DNA from: Chitinophaga rhizosphaerae
GTDB lineage: Bacteria > Bacteroidota > Bacteroidia > Chitinophagales > Chitinophagaceae
Length of the DNA stretch: 64,000 bases
Direction: 5' to 3'
Assembly: GCF_003958645.1 (NCBI RefSeq)
Contig: NZ_RXLO01000016.1
Coordinates: 1 to 64,000 of the forward strand
Both the position numbers and the translations under genes were made by a program. The notes beneath the pieces were generated by a model, which was not told the DNA's origin, did not search any database, and was given only the letters and a program-made list of their open reading frames with translations. Within the stretch, counting starts at the first letter, position 1. Every line of letters begins with the position of its first letter. Shown here piece by piece: positions 17,201 to 27,200 of this stretch.

Positions 17201-19390
17201 TCATGTAATGGGTATTTTGAGCAGGATGGTTGTGCCGCTGCCCGGTGCAGACGTGATCCCGAGCGTGCCGTGCAGCGCCCTGGCGCGCGAACGCATGTTC
17301 TGGAGGCCGCTGGTGGATTTGTGGGCCACCGTGTCGAACCCCGCGCCATTGTCGGCGATCCGGAGCACGAGGCATCGCCCCTCCGTCCGGATATCCACCG
17401 TCACCGCCGAAGCGCCCGCATATTTGGCGATGTTGTTCACCGCTTCCTTGTATATAAGGAAGAAATCACGGCGCTGCTGCATGTCGAGCCCCGTTCCCAG
17501 CAGCTGTTCATTGATATGGATATCCGTCCGCACCTGCTTGCATTCCAGCGTTTGCGCCGCGTATTCCCGCATGCGGGCCACCATGTTTTCCAGTTTGTCG
17601 TTTTCGGGCTTGATGGCCCATACGATGTCGCTGATGCCCTGCTGCGCGGCGTTGGACTGCTCGGAAATGGAATGGATATAGGTCAGGGTCTTTCCTTTGT
17701 CTTTTTCGATGCTTTTACCGGATACTTCAGACAGGATGCGGATGCTGGTCAACGTAGACCCGATCTCGTCGTGCAAATCCTGCGCGATGTTGTTGCGCAC
17801 GGCCAGCAGGGTTTCCTGTTCCCGGAGCTTTCTTTTCAGCTGGTACCGGTTAAAGGAAAAATATCCGATGATGCACAACAGCAAGAGCCCCGCGAACAGA
17901 AAGTTGCGCATGGTACGGGAGTTTTTCAGCAGCCGTTCCTGCAATTGCTGCTCTTTTTCCGACAGTTCCAACTGTTGACGGGTACTTTTCGCCAGCAGTT
18001 CCTGGCGCTCCAGTTGCTCGCGCTGCAGGGCTTTCTCGCGCGACAATAAATCGATTTCCTGTTGCTTTTTCTCGGCTTCGAGGCGGTTGCCGGCGAGGAG
18101 TGCCGCCTGTTTTTCCAGTTGCAATACCTTGATTTCCCGTTCGGCATGCAGCCGCGCAATGAGGTGGTCTTTCTTCTCGGTTTCGTATTTGGTTTCCAGC
18201 TCCGCGATGTCTGACGCCGTGCGGTCTTTAATGATGCTGTCGCGGTAAGCGATGTGCTGATGGTAGTTTTGATAGGCGCGTTCGTAATCCTGGCGGTCGC
18301 GGTAAAAAAGCGCGCGTTGATAATAGAGGTCGCGGAGGTTGTACTTATCGTTCCTTGCGGCCGCCAGCAACTGTGCTTTATGGAACCAGGCGGCTGTTTG
18401 CGCGGAGTCCGTTGTCATGGAGGCCATCCCTGCTGCGATGTAGCGCCTTGAGAGCATGATCGGGTCTTTAACGCTGCGTTCCAGCAGTTCGATCGCCTTC
18501 AGCTCGTGGCGGATGGCGGATTCGGGGTCTTTCCGTGCACTGGCCACCAGCGAGGCCGTTACATATGCATGCACGATACGGGCCGTATCGCCCGTTTGCA
18601 GGGCGTATTGGAGGCAACGCTGCTGATACCGGAGTGCTTCGTCGTTGTTTACGCCGAGGTAAAACTGGCTGAGGTTGCAACAACCCAAAGACAGCCGTGC
18701 GATGTCGCCCGTTTTTTCGCGGCAGGCGATCGATTTCAGGGCGTATTCGATCGTTTTGTCCCTTTGCTTCAATTCATAATACAAAGTAGCGAGGTTGTTG
18801 TAGGTGGCGGCTTTCTCGCCATCGAACCCTTCGCCGAGCGTTTCATAAATTCCCGCCGCGCGCAGGAGGCATTCCGCTTTATTCTTCATATCGCCTTTCA
18901 TGCCCCAGGTATACCCGAAATCGTTATACGCCAGCGCGGCGTATCTGGACGGATGCGCCGCGAACCAGCCGACGCATTTCTCGAAAAAGGAGATCGCTTC
19001 ATCGTACCGCCGGTCGTACATCCTGACCTGCGCCAGCTGCATTTGCGCGATCGCCAGGATCTGCTGCCGGCCGAGCTGCTGGCCGATGGCCAGTGTGCGC
19101 CGGGCCTCGGTTTCAGCTTTTGCCAGGTCCCCTTTGTCGATCAGCACGTCCGTCCGCTCGATAATGGCGTAGGCCATGCCCGCGCGGTAATGCTGACGGC
19201 GGCTGAACGCTTCGGCCAGGTTACAGTAATGCAGGGCGGAATCGTACCGGGAGTCGGTGAAAAAGTTTTCTGCGGTGGCGATCAGTTGCGCGTTGTGAAG
19301 GGAATCGCCGGGCAAGGATTGCGCCTTCGCCCGGGGCGTCGAAACCGCGAGTAAGAGCAAGATCAGTAAGGATCGCTGCCGGCGTTTCAT
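17201..19390 (-). CDS. TPR-type sensor histidine kinase paired with the NarL regulator
   Basis: 729 residues. Signal peptide (LLILLLLAVSTPRAKAQ), TPR-type repeats to about 400, a long coiled coil rich in Gln/Glu/Lys, a membrane segment (FLFAGLLLLCIIGYFSF), then the HisKA_3 motif NIAQDLHDEIGSTLTSI and an HATPase_c domain (IYKEAVNNIAKYAGAS, DNGAGF, GLQNMRSRARALHGT). The periplasmic TPRs would detect a protein or envelope signal. The regulator at 16523 is next in the transcript, giving a complete two-component pair. Confidence 0.94.
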   Translation of the reverse strand: MKRRQRSLLILLLLAVSTPRAKAQSLPGDSLHNAQLIATAENFFTDSRYDSALHYCNLAEAFSRRQHYRAGMAYAIIERTDVLIDKGDLAKAETEARRTLAIGQQLGRQQILAIAQMQLAQVRMYDRRYDEAISFFEKCVGWFAAHPSRYAALAYNDFGYTWGMKGDMKNKAECLLRAAGIYETLGEGFDGEKAATYNNLATLYYELKQRDKTIEYALKSIACREKTGDIARLSLGCCNLSQFYLGVNNDEALRYQQRCLQYALQTGDTARIVHAYVTASLVASARKDPESAIRHELKAIELLERSVKDPIMLSRRYIAAGMASMTTDSAQTAAWFHKAQLLAAARNDKYNLRDLYYQRALFYRDRQDYERAYQNYHQHIAYRDSIIKDRTASDIAELETKYETEKKDHLIARLHAEREIKVLQLEKQAALLAGNRLEAEKKQQEIDLLSREKALQREQLERQELLAKSTRQQLELSEKEQQLQERLLKNSRTMRNFLFAGLLLLCIIGYFSFNRYQLKRKLREQETLLAVRNNIAQDLHDEIGSTLTSIRILSEVSGKSIEKDKGKTLTYIHSISEQSNAAQQGISDIVWAIKPENDKLENMVARMREYAAQTLECKQVRTDIHINEQLLGTGLDMQQRRDFFLIYKEAVNNIAKYAGASAVTVDIRTEGRCLVLRIADNGAGFDTVAHKSTSGLQNMRSRARALHGTLGITSAPGSGTTILLKIPIT

Positions 19391-19464
19391 CGGAAATGAT
19401 TTGTTTTTGGGGATATATGCTACGTCAAGTTACCAAGAAATCGGCGAATGGGGAAAAATAAGGG

Positions 19465-20421
19465 TCAGGGCTTGATTGTCAGTGTCCTGAAGGATGTTGC
19501 ATCGGCTTCCAGCACATCTTCCCCATCGTTCCCGGGCCGGAACCGCAGGCCGATCACCGCCGTGGCGCGGGGAGATACCTTGTTGTCCGAATGATGGATA
19601 TGCAGCACGTAGTGCATGTTTCCCTTTTTATCGATCAGCACATCGCCATGACCCGTACCGTTTTGCTGTACCATTTGCCGGTTGATGATGGGGTTGCCTT
19701 CGTATTTTTTCCAGGGTCCCTTAGGCGAGGGGGCCGTTGCATAGCCCACGGCGTAATCCTTATTACGGAAATCGTTGGCGGAATAGATCAGGTAATACAG
19801 GTTTTTGTGCCGGATGACCGCAGGCCCCTCCGCCACCGGCCACTCCGCGCCCGCGGTGTTTTCCCATCCCGCGACAGCGGCTATGCATTCCTTTTCCGTG
19901 CCTGGAATTACGTCCGACAGATCGGGTTTCATTTCCGACACGAATATCCGGTTGCCTTGCCGGAGCTTTACATGATAGAGGTACACTTTCCCGCTTTCAT
20001 CGACATACACGAACGGATCGATCTGCTTGCCCGAACCGCTGATCCGTAACGGTGCATCCTGCCGGAAAGGCCCTGCGGGATGCGGTGCCCGCGCAATAGC
20101 GATCTGCTCGTTCGCCGTGTAGGCCATAAAGAAACTGTCGCCCCGCTGGAACACCTGCGGCGCCCAGAACCCTGTATTCCCGAACGCTGCTCCGCGTTCC
20201 ATCGCCAGATGTTTGGTGCTGTCTGCCGGTTGCGCCCATGTCTTCAAATCTTTCGACGTATAATATGGGAAACCCTCGCTGCTGCCGGTCCCGTATAAAA
20301 AATACGTTCCCCCGTGCACGAAAATCGTTGGGTCTGCCAGGAAAATCCTTCTGTCCTGGGATCGGGATGGAATGGCGGCCATGAGCAAAATGGCGACGGA
20401 GATGGTTTTCAGGGGTGACAT
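19465..20421 (-). CDS. Secreted GH43-like glycoside hydrolase
   Basis: 318 residues from the ATG at 20421 (MSPLKTISVAILLMAAIPSRS), which yields a signal peptide; the upstream in-frame ATG at 20481 is disfavoured. The mature part shows the five-bladed propeller pattern: FLADPTIFVHGGTYFLYGTG holds the catalytic base Asp, and AEGPAVIRHKNLYYLIYSAND holds the catalytic acid Glu. GH43 enzymes cut arabinan or xylan side chains; the related GH117 and GH130 folds are alternatives. No susCD pair is adjacent. The stop is about 75 bp from the kinase start. Confidence 0.72.
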   Translation of the reverse strand: MSPLKTISVAILLMAAIPSRSQDRRIFLADPTIFVHGGTYFLYGTGSSEGFPYYTSKDLKTWAQPADSTKHLAMERGAAFGNTGFWAPQVFQRGDSFFMAYTANEQIAIARAPHPAGPFRQDAPLRISGSGKQIDPFVYVDESGKVYLYHVKLRQGNRIFVSEMKPDLSDVIPGTEKECIAAVAGWENTAGAEWPVAEGPAVIRHKNLYYLIYSANDFRNKDYAVGYATAPSPKGPWKKYEGNPIINRQMVQQNGTGHGDVLIDKKGNMHYVLHIHHSDNKVSPRATAVIGLRFRPGNDGEDVLEADATSFRTLTIKP

Positions 20422-20550
20422 GTCAGAAAAATAGCGAAAAGACAGGATGTTTCCTATCCATGGATATCGCGGATGCTGCAAAGATGGCCGTTATGCCTGA
20501 AGAAAAGTCGGATGCGCAACGGCAGGCTATTTTCATGGTAAAAGGGTTTT

Positions 20551-21489
20551 TCAGGGGAGGGAAGGGGGCTCCAGGAACCGGAGGTTCCTGCGGATGCCGG
20601 CGAATTTGCTCCTTTTGAGGGGGCTTTTCCGGAAGATGCGCCGGAATTCTTCCTCCGTCAGCTCTTCCCATTGCGAACTGGTGAAATTCAGGATTTCGGG
20701 GATGGGCGTGAAGGCCGTTTCGGAAGTAGCTTTGGCGAAACGGTTCCAGGGGCAAACGTCCTGGCAGATGTCGCAGCCGAACATCCAGTTGTCGAACTGG
20801 CCCTGGAGGCTCCCGGGAATGAGGGCGTCCTTCAGTTCGATGGTGTAATAGGAAATGCACCGGCTGCCATCCACCACGGTTGGGGAAACGAGGGCGCCCG
20901 TGGGGCAGGCGTCCAGGCACCGGGTGCAGCTTCCGCAATAATCGCCGGCGGCGCTGTCGTACACCAGGGGAATGTCAACGATCAGCGTGGCGATGAAGAA
21001 AAACGAACCGGCCTGTTTGTGGATGAGGTTCCCGTTCTTGCCGATCCATCCCAGCCCGCTGCGCTGCGCCCAGGCGCGCTCGAGCACCGGCGCGGAATCC
21101 ACGAACCCGCGGCCCTGCACCTCTCCCCACTGCTCCCGCATCCGGGCCAGCAGGGTATTGAGCTTTTCGCGGATAATATCGTGATAATCCGCCCCGTAGG
21201 CGTATTTGGCCACCTGCGGCGCATCCGGCCGCTGGCGCTGCCCGGGATAATAATTCAGCAACAGGGTGATGACCGACTGCGCCCCGTCTACCAATAACCG
21301 CGGATCGATGCGCTTGTCGAAATAATTCTCCATATACTGCATCCCGCCGTGCATGCCGCGGTTCAGCCACTGCTCCAGCCGGAAAGCATCGTCGCTCAAC
21401 TGCTCCGCTTTCGCGATGCCGCAATGATCGAACCCCAGCTCCCTGGCCAGCTGCTTGATGAACACGGTATTTTTCTCCAAAATCTGCAT
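20551..21489 (-). CDS. queG: Epoxyqueuosine reductase
   Basis: 312 residues. Contains the corrinoid/substrate region RELGFDHCGIAKAEQL and DSAPVLERAWAQRSGLGWIGK, plus two ferredoxin-like clusters: CGSCTRCLDACPTGAL and CDICQDVCPWNRFA, giving the two [4Fe-4S] centres. QueG converts epoxyqueuosine to queuosine in tRNA, a B12-dependent step. Length is in the family range. It is divergent from the DUF3857 genes, with about 160 bp between the two starts. Confidence 0.95.
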   Translation of the reverse strand: MQILEKNTVFIKQLARELGFDHCGIAKAEQLSDDAFRLEQWLNRGMHGGMQYMENYFDKRIDPRLLVDGAQSVITLLLNYYPGQRQRPDAPQVAKYAYGADYHDIIREKLNTLLARMREQWGEVQGRGFVDSAPVLERAWAQRSGLGWIGKNGNLIHKQAGSFFFIATLIVDIPLVYDSAAGDYCGSCTRCLDACPTGALVSPTVVDGSRCISYYTIELKDALIPGSLQGQFDNWMFGCDICQDVCPWNRFAKATSETAFTPIPEILNFTSSQWEELTEEEFRRIFRKSPLKRSKFAGIRRNLRFLEPPSLP

Positions 21490-21652
21490 GCTGGCGCAAA
21501 TTTACGCTTTTCCGCCGCGATGTTATGGAATTGAAGCATGGTTTACATCTGTTGGGGGAGATGTTCCGGAATATTTTTGCCGGAAAGGACGGGATGCCCG
21601 GAAAATCCATAATTTTAGCCAAAATTAAACCCGAATACCTAAGTTCATTGTA

Positions 21653-23671
21653 ATGCAACTCAAAACTGTCGTTTTAACGCCCCTGTTCCTGGTTTGGGCC
21701 ATGATGCTGGCCGCGCAGGACAAAACACCCGTCAAGTATGGAAAAGTCAGCCCGGAAGATTTCAAGACCCGCTATGACATCGACACCGGTGCCGCCGCCG
21801 TAGTGCTGGCAGACGTGGGCTCGTCCGAGTTTGAATCGGGGCGCGACTGGTTCATCCAGATGTATAAACAGCACCGCCGCATCCACATCCTCCGGAAGAG
21901 CGCCTACGAAAAGGCCAATATCAGTATCGAACTGTACATGCAGGGCGCGGCCGAAGAGTCGCTTTCCAACCTGAAAGCCTGTTCCTACAACCTGGAAAAC
22001 GGTAAGGTGGTGGAAACGAAGCTGGAAAGCAAAGCCGTTTTTACGGAAAAGGTAGACCGCAACATCGTCCGTAAGAAATTTACGTTGCCGGCCGTGAAGG
22101 AAGGCACCATCATCGAATATTCCTTCACCATCAACTCCGAATTCCCTACCTACCTGCGGCCCTGGGCTTTTCAGGATATCGAAATGCCGGTACTGTGGAG
22201 CGAATACGAAGTGTCGCTGCCGGAATATTACGAATATCTCTTCCTCAGCCAGGGATACAACGGTTACCACATCAAAAGCTCTAAGGATTCCCGTAAAACA
22301 TTCAGTTTCAATATGAAAGGGGAGTCTTTGGCTTCTCCGTCGCGCCACGTGTCCGTGACGCCCGGCATCACCACCCATCGCTGGGTCATGAAAGACGTGC
22401 CGCCGCTGAAAGAGGAAAGTTTCGTGACCACACTTAAAAACCACATCAGCTATATCGAATTCCAGCTGTCTTCCATCCGCTTCCCCGAAACGCCCGTGCG
22501 CAACATCATGGGCACCTGGCCGAGGTTCATGGAAGAAATGGGGAAAGATGAAGATTACGCCGGAGAACTGATGCGTGCCAATAATTTTTTGTCGGACGAT
22601 GTGAAACGCCTCACCGCCGGCGTATCTACCGCAAAAGAGAAAGCGGCGAATATCTTCGGTTTCGTACGGGATAATTATACCTGTACCGATTACTCCGCCA
22701 TCTGGAAGAGCCAATCGCTCAAAACGACTTTCAACAAAAAGAACGGCAACGTCACCGATATCAATATCCTGCTCACGGCGCTGCTGCGCGAAGCGGGGCT
22801 GGATGCGTCGCCCGTATTGCTGAGCACGCGCAGCCACGGGAAAATATACGCCATGTATCCCATCCGCTCCAAGCTCAATTACACGGTAGTGAGCGTGTAT
22901 GCGGAAGGGGAAGAGTTTTTCCTGGACGCCACCCGGCCGTTCCTGGGCTTCGGCAAACTGCACGCGTCCTGTTATAACGGTCCCGCCCGAAAGGTGAACG
23001 CCTCGGCAGACCCGCTGTCTTTCGAAGCGGATTCCCTCTCGGAGCGCAGCGTGACGGGTGTTTTCATTTCGCCCGACGACAACGGCCGGCTATCCGGGCA
23101 CTTCCAGCGGCAGTACAGCTTCTTCGAATCGTACGACGCCCGTTCCCGCATCCGGGAGAAAGGGCAGGATGTATTCTTTAAAGACCTGGCGAAAGGGTTT
23201 GTGGCAGACATCGAGATGAGCAACGGGAAATTGCAGGAACTGGAGAATTACAGCAACCAGCTGTTGGTGGATTACGATTTCAAGCTGGGTGAAATGGACG
23301 AAAGCGGCATGGTGTACTTCCAACCCATGTTCTCGGAATCCATCCGCAGCAATCCTTTCAAATCGGAAAACCGCAAATACCCGATCGAAATGCCGGCGGT
23401 GACGGACTATAACTATAGCCTGACGCTCACATTGCCCGAAAACTGTTCCTTCGAAGAGATCCCGAAATCCACCATCGTGAAATTCAACGACGGGGAAGGC
23501 ATTTTCCAGTACCTCGTGCAGCAAAACGGCAACCAGCTGTTGATGCGCTCGCGCCTCAAGTTTAACCGTGCATCGTACGAAGCGGAAGAATACCAGCCGC
23601 TCCGCGAATTCTTCGACGTAGTCGTGAAGAAACATGCGGAACAAATAGTCATCAAGAAGAAAAAAGCATGA
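21653..23671 (+). CDS. DUF3857/transglutaminase-fold protein with a degraded triad
   Basis: 672 residues. Signal peptide (LTPLFLVWAMMLAAQ), DUF3857 N-terminal domain with KKFTLPAVKEGTIIEYSF, then the transglutaminase fold. Where the sister protein at 23668 has the catalytic YGDCKALSNY, this one has NGNVTDINIL, and the His position (FNH in the sister) is LNY; LDATRP follows. The Cys and His are therefore missing and the fold is probably structural. The two genes overlap by 4 bp (ATGA) and are co-transcribed. Confidence 0.83.
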   Translation: MQLKTVVLTPLFLVWAMMLAAQDKTPVKYGKVSPEDFKTRYDIDTGAAAVVLADVGSSEFESGRDWFIQMYKQHRRIHILRKSAYEKANISIELYMQGAAEESLSNLKACSYNLENGKVVETKLESKAVFTEKVDRNIVRKKFTLPAVKEGTIIEYSFTINSEFPTYLRPWAFQDIEMPVLWSEYEVSLPEYYEYLFLSQGYNGYHIKSSKDSRKTFSFNMKGESLASPSRHVSVTPGITTHRWVMKDVPPLKEESFVTTLKNHISYIEFQLSSIRFPETPVRNIMGTWPRFMEEMGKDEDYAGELMRANNFLSDDVKRLTAGVSTAKEKAANIFGFVRDNYTCTDYSAIWKSQSLKTTFNKKNGNVTDINILLTALLREAGLDASPVLLSTRSHGKIYAMYPIRSKLNYTVVSVYAEGEEFFLDATRPFLGFGKLHASCYNGPARKVNASADPLSFEADSLSERSVTGVFISPDDNGRLSGHFQRQYSFFESYDARSRIREKGQDVFFKDLAKGFVADIEMSNGKLQELENYSNQLLVDYDFKLGEMDESGMVYFQPMFSESIRSNPFKSENRKYPIEMPAVTDYNYSLTLTLPENCSFEEIPKSTIVKFNDGEGIFQYLVQQNGNQLLMRSRLKFNRASYEAEEYQPLREFFDVVVKKHAEQIVIKKKKA

Positions 23672-25587
23672 TCCGGAATTACCTCTTACTGATATTTTTA
23701 CTGACCGCCAGCGGTTCTCTCCGCGCGGCTGACCCCCGCTATCCCGTCAGCGCCATCCCGCCCGCATTGTTGAAAAACGCGTATGCCGTGCAGCGCGAAG
23801 AACTGGTGTCCGTCAAAATCGTCGATACCCGGGATGTAAGGTATGTACACCGCATCGTGGTGACGGTGCTGAACGAAAACGGCGACCGGTTCGCCGGGTT
23901 CAACGAAGATTACGACAAATACCGCGAGATAAAAGACGTGAGCGGTGTTTTGTACGACGCCCAGGGCAACCAGCTCCGCAAGCTCAAACAGGGCGATGTG
24001 CGCGATCTGAGCGCCGTGAGCGAAATGAGCCTCATGGAAGACAGTCGCGTCAAATCGCACAACTTCTATCATAAAGCATATCCATATACGGTCGCCTACG
24101 AAGTGGAATTCCGCCATCGCCATACAGCGTTCATCCCGCGATGGGTGCCGCAGGGCGCCAACCATTATTCCGTGGAGCAAAGCAGGCTGGAAGTGACCGC
24201 GCCCGAAGGGTACGATCTGCGCTACAGGCAGTTCCGGTATGAAGGGAAACCCGCGGAACGCACGGAAAAAGGCGCGATAGTGCGCACCTGGGAAGTCAGG
24301 AACGTGCCCGCCATGCAACCGGAACCTTTTACCGGCCCCCTGCGCGACCGCTGCACCATGGTTTACCTTGCGCCCAGCAAATTTTCGTTCGCCGAATACG
24401 ACGGCGATATGAGCTCCTGGGAGAACTTCGGCAAGTTCATCGCCACGCTCAACCAGGGGCGCGACGTATTGCCGGCCAATATCAAATCCACCGTAGCAAC
24501 GCTCACCGCCAACGCCAAAACCGACAGGGAAAAGATCCGGCTGCTGTACGAATATATGCAGCAAAATACCCGCTACATCAGCATCCAGCTGGGTATCGGC
24601 GGCTGGCAGCCATTCGATGCGAATTATGTGGCCACGAAAGGGTATGGCGATTGCAAGGCGCTTTCCAATTATATGAAAGCCCTGCTGTCGGAAGCCGGTA
24701 TCCGCTCCCACTACACGCTCGTGCATGCGGGGCGGGAGGAAACGGATTTCATGGAAGACTTCACCGTCAGCCAGTTCAACCACATCATCCTTTGCGTACC
24801 CGGCCAGCAAGATACCACCTGGCTGGAATGCACCAGCCAGACTGCGCCAACGGGCTACCTTGGCGGCTTTACGAATAACCGGCCTGTTTTATTGATTACC
24901 GAACAGGGCGGCAAGCTCGTGCGCACACCCGCTTACCCGGCAGAGCAGAACCTCCAGGTCCGCAATATCATCGCGGAAGCGGATGGTACCGGCACGCTGA
25001 AACTTAAATGCGAGACCCGCTATACCGGGCTTCAACAGGATTATTACCACCAGATCGTCAATTACGACAGTAAGGAAAAGCAGTTGGAGCAGCTGAAAAA
25101 CCGTCTAAAGCTGCCCAGTTTCGATATCGGCCAGTTGAAATATACGGAACATGCGGATGCGCGGCCCGTTCCGGAAATGGAAGAGACCATAGAACTGAAG
25201 GTCCCCAACTACGCCTCCGTTACCGGCAAGCGAATGTTTATTTTGCCCAATATCCTCACGCGCGGGGCCAGCAAGCTTTCCAGCGATTCCACCCGCAGTT
25301 CGGACATCTATTTTTACGATCCGTATGTGGACGCAGATTCGGTGCTCATCACCGTGCCGGAAGGCTACACGCCCGAAGCGATGTTCCCGGAAGTGAAGCT
25401 GAGCACAGCTTTCGGTAATTACTACGCGAGGGTGACGGTCAACGGCAACCGCATCACGTACGTCCGCCGCGTTGAAATGAAATCCGGGCGCTTCCCGGCC
25501 AGGGATTACCCGAAGCTGGAAGAATTCCTCAATCAAATCTACAAGTCTGACCGAAGCAAGGTCGTTCTGGTCAAAAAGGAAGCATAA
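23668..25587 (+). CDS. DUF3857 and transglutaminase-like protein
   Basis: 639 residues with a signal peptide (LLIFLLTASGSLRAAD), a DUF3857 domain (residues about 50-230: YEVEFRHRHTAFIPRWVPQG) and a transglutaminase core where Cys in KGYGDCKALSNYMKALL and His in SQFNHIILCVP form the active site; the third residue lies in WLECTSQ rather than the usual Asp context. It is exported and probably acts in the periplasm; substrates are unknown in this family. It begins inside the stop of the sister gene, so both form one operon ending in the terminator at 25593. Confidence 0.85.
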   Translation: MIRNYLLLIFLLTASGSLRAADPRYPVSAIPPALLKNAYAVQREELVSVKIVDTRDVRYVHRIVVTVLNENGDRFAGFNEDYDKYREIKDVSGVLYDAQGNQLRKLKQGDVRDLSAVSEMSLMEDSRVKSHNFYHKAYPYTVAYEVEFRHRHTAFIPRWVPQGANHYSVEQSRLEVTAPEGYDLRYRQFRYEGKPAERTEKGAIVRTWEVRNVPAMQPEPFTGPLRDRCTMVYLAPSKFSFAEYDGDMSSWENFGKFIATLNQGRDVLPANIKSTVATLTANAKTDREKIRLLYEYMQQNTRYISIQLGIGGWQPFDANYVATKGYGDCKALSNYMKALLSEAGIRSHYTLVHAGREETDFMEDFTVSQFNHIILCVPGQQDTTWLECTSQTAPTGYLGGFTNNRPVLLITEQGGKLVRTPAYPAEQNLQVRNIIAEADGTGTLKLKCETRYTGLQQDYYHQIVNYDSKEKQLEQLKNRLKLPSFDIGQLKYTEHADARPVPEMEETIELKVPNYASVTGKRMFILPNILTRGASKLSSDSTRSSDIYFYDPYVDADSVLITVPEGYTPEAMFPEVKLSTAFGNYYARVTVNGNRITYVRRVEMKSGRFPARDYPKLEEFLNQIYKSDRSKVVLVKKEA

Positions 25588-25592
25588 AAAGC

Positions 25593-25621
25593 GAAGGGCG
25601 CCCCAATCGGAGGCGCCCTTC
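25593..25621. terminator. Bidirectional terminator
   Basis: GAAGGGCGCC pairs with GGCGCCCTTC around a 9-base loop. A run of five A's before it gives a T-tract on the minus strand, for the DUF937-OmpA gene ending at 25648; the DUF3857 transcript can end here too. Confidence 0.75.
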
Positions 25622-25647
25622 TGTTGTATGTACTTTTTGCATTACTG

Positions 25648-26913
25648 TTATTTTTCCCTAACGCTGACGGATATATGGCGGTCTTTTCTCCGCTCTTCGT
25701 CCGGCGCATCGGCCGCCGCTTTGGCGAACTGGCTGCCGTAGCCTTCGGCGCCCAGCAGTTGCACGGGCTTCACGTTGGCGGCAGAAAGCGCGGTCACCAC
25801 GGCGGTAGCGCGGTCTTGCGATAATTGCCTGTTCTTTTTCGCGTCTCCCGTGGCATCGGTATATCCGCCCACCTTGATCTTCGTTTTCGGGAAAGCATGG
25901 AGGATGGCGGCGAGGTTATTGATCTGCACCTGGCTTTCCGGCGTGATCTGCGCGGAGCCGGTCTGGAAGTTCAGGTTGTCGAAATCGAACCACACGTCTT
26001 TACCCGCGGCGGCATTCGGGTTTTGCAGGAACTGTACGAGCTGGTCTTCGATACCGCCCTTGTACGCGTCGAGCACCTTGCCGTCGGGCAGCGTTACCTT
26101 GATGGATTCGCGGACAACGGGCGCTGCGGCCGCCGGGGCCATATGCGAAGCCGGGTCTTCCATGACGGTGAGACTGTCGGCCCTGGCGACGGTCGTATGC
26201 TCTTTCATACCACATCCCCTCAATAGCCACCACAACAGCAGGATGGTGGCAATGGCGATGATGAGCCAGGTCACCCATTTGCTGCCGCCGGAAGCGGCTT
26301 CCCCCACGGAATGGCCCACGGAGTTGGCGGTGCCTTTGAGGGAACCGGCGAGCGAGGATATCTTGCCGCCGATATCGCCCAGGCTGCCCACGCCCAGCAG
26401 GCCCGCGAGGCCGAGGCCGGAGGGGACGGCGGCCAGTATTTTATCTTTCTGGCTATTTAACATTTCGAGCAGGCCGGAAGTGCCCAGGCCGGTAGTCTCC
26501 GCATGCTTTCCGATAACGCCCAATGCTGCAGGCGCTGCGGCCTGCATGAGCGTATCGGCCGATTGTGGTTTGATGCCCGCGTATGATGCCACGGCTCCCG
26601 AGATATCGCCCGATTTATTGCCGAACAGCGATTGGAGGAACCCGGAACCCTTGGCCAGCAATTCCGCCGGCAAACCGCCCGCGATGTTGCCCAGCTTCGA
26701 AAGGTCTGCGCCCGCCGCATCGCGGACAAGCCCCATCAGTCCGCCCGCATCGCCCGAACCAGCTTTGTTCAGCAAGCCCGTGAGCACGGTGGGTATTATA
26801 CCTCCCAGCGCCTTCTGAATGCCGGATTCACTTTCACCCAGCCGCGACGCGGCTTTCCCGGCGAATTCCGTGTTGAATAGGTTCTTCAGGGTTTCTATGA
26901 GGTCAAACGCCAT
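25648..26913 (-). CDS. DUF937-OmpA fusion protein
   Basis: 421 residues without an N-terminal signal peptide. Residues 1-180 form a Gly/Ala-rich DUF937 domain (IQKALGGIIPTVLTGLLNKA). A membrane segment near 215-232 (WVTWLIIAIATILLLWWLLR) then leads to a C-terminal OmpA domain (VWFDFDNLNFQTGSAQ, VGGYTDATGDAKKNR, RRKDRHISVSV). This places DUF937 in the cytoplasm and the OmpA domain in the periplasm, anchored to the inner membrane. The combination may link a cytoplasmic assembly to the cell wall. It is divergent from clpB across a 287-bp spacer that shows no clear promoter or RNA. Confidence 0.82.
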   Translation of the reverse strand: MAFDLIETLKNLFNTEFAGKAASRLGESESGIQKALGGIIPTVLTGLLNKAGSGDAGGLMGLVRDAAGADLSKLGNIAGGLPAELLAKGSGFLQSLFGNKSGDISGAVASYAGIKPQSADTLMQAAAPAALGVIGKHAETTGLGTSGLLEMLNSQKDKILAAVPSGLGLAGLLGVGSLGDIGGKISSLAGSLKGTANSVGHSVGEAASGGSKWVTWLIIAIATILLLWWLLRGCGMKEHTTVARADSLTVMEDPASHMAPAAAAPVVRESIKVTLPDGKVLDAYKGGIEDQLVQFLQNPNAAAGKDVWFDFDNLNFQTGSAQITPESQVQINNLAAILHAFPKTKIKVGGYTDATGDAKKNRQLSQDRATAVVTALSAANVKPVQLLGAEGYGSQFAKAAADAPDEERRKDRHISVSVREK

Positions 26914-27200
26914 AAATGAATGTTTTGGTGGTGATACAATAAGGATGTAACGGATCTATAACAGCGTATACTCCCTACAGTTCAATTTATGGGTGGATTT
27001 AACACAAATGCGCCCCCAAGCCCCTCAAAATGAAAAGAATAGACAAAATAGCAGTTAATACACATATAAACTGAAATTAATGCAGTCGGATGAGCGATGG
27101 GCTGTCAGCTTGACGGGTTTGGGCCCCTTGGTTCGGGATTTGATCAACCTGAACAAATCAAAAAACCAATCGTTAACCTAAAGGAGCATAAAGCAGACAT

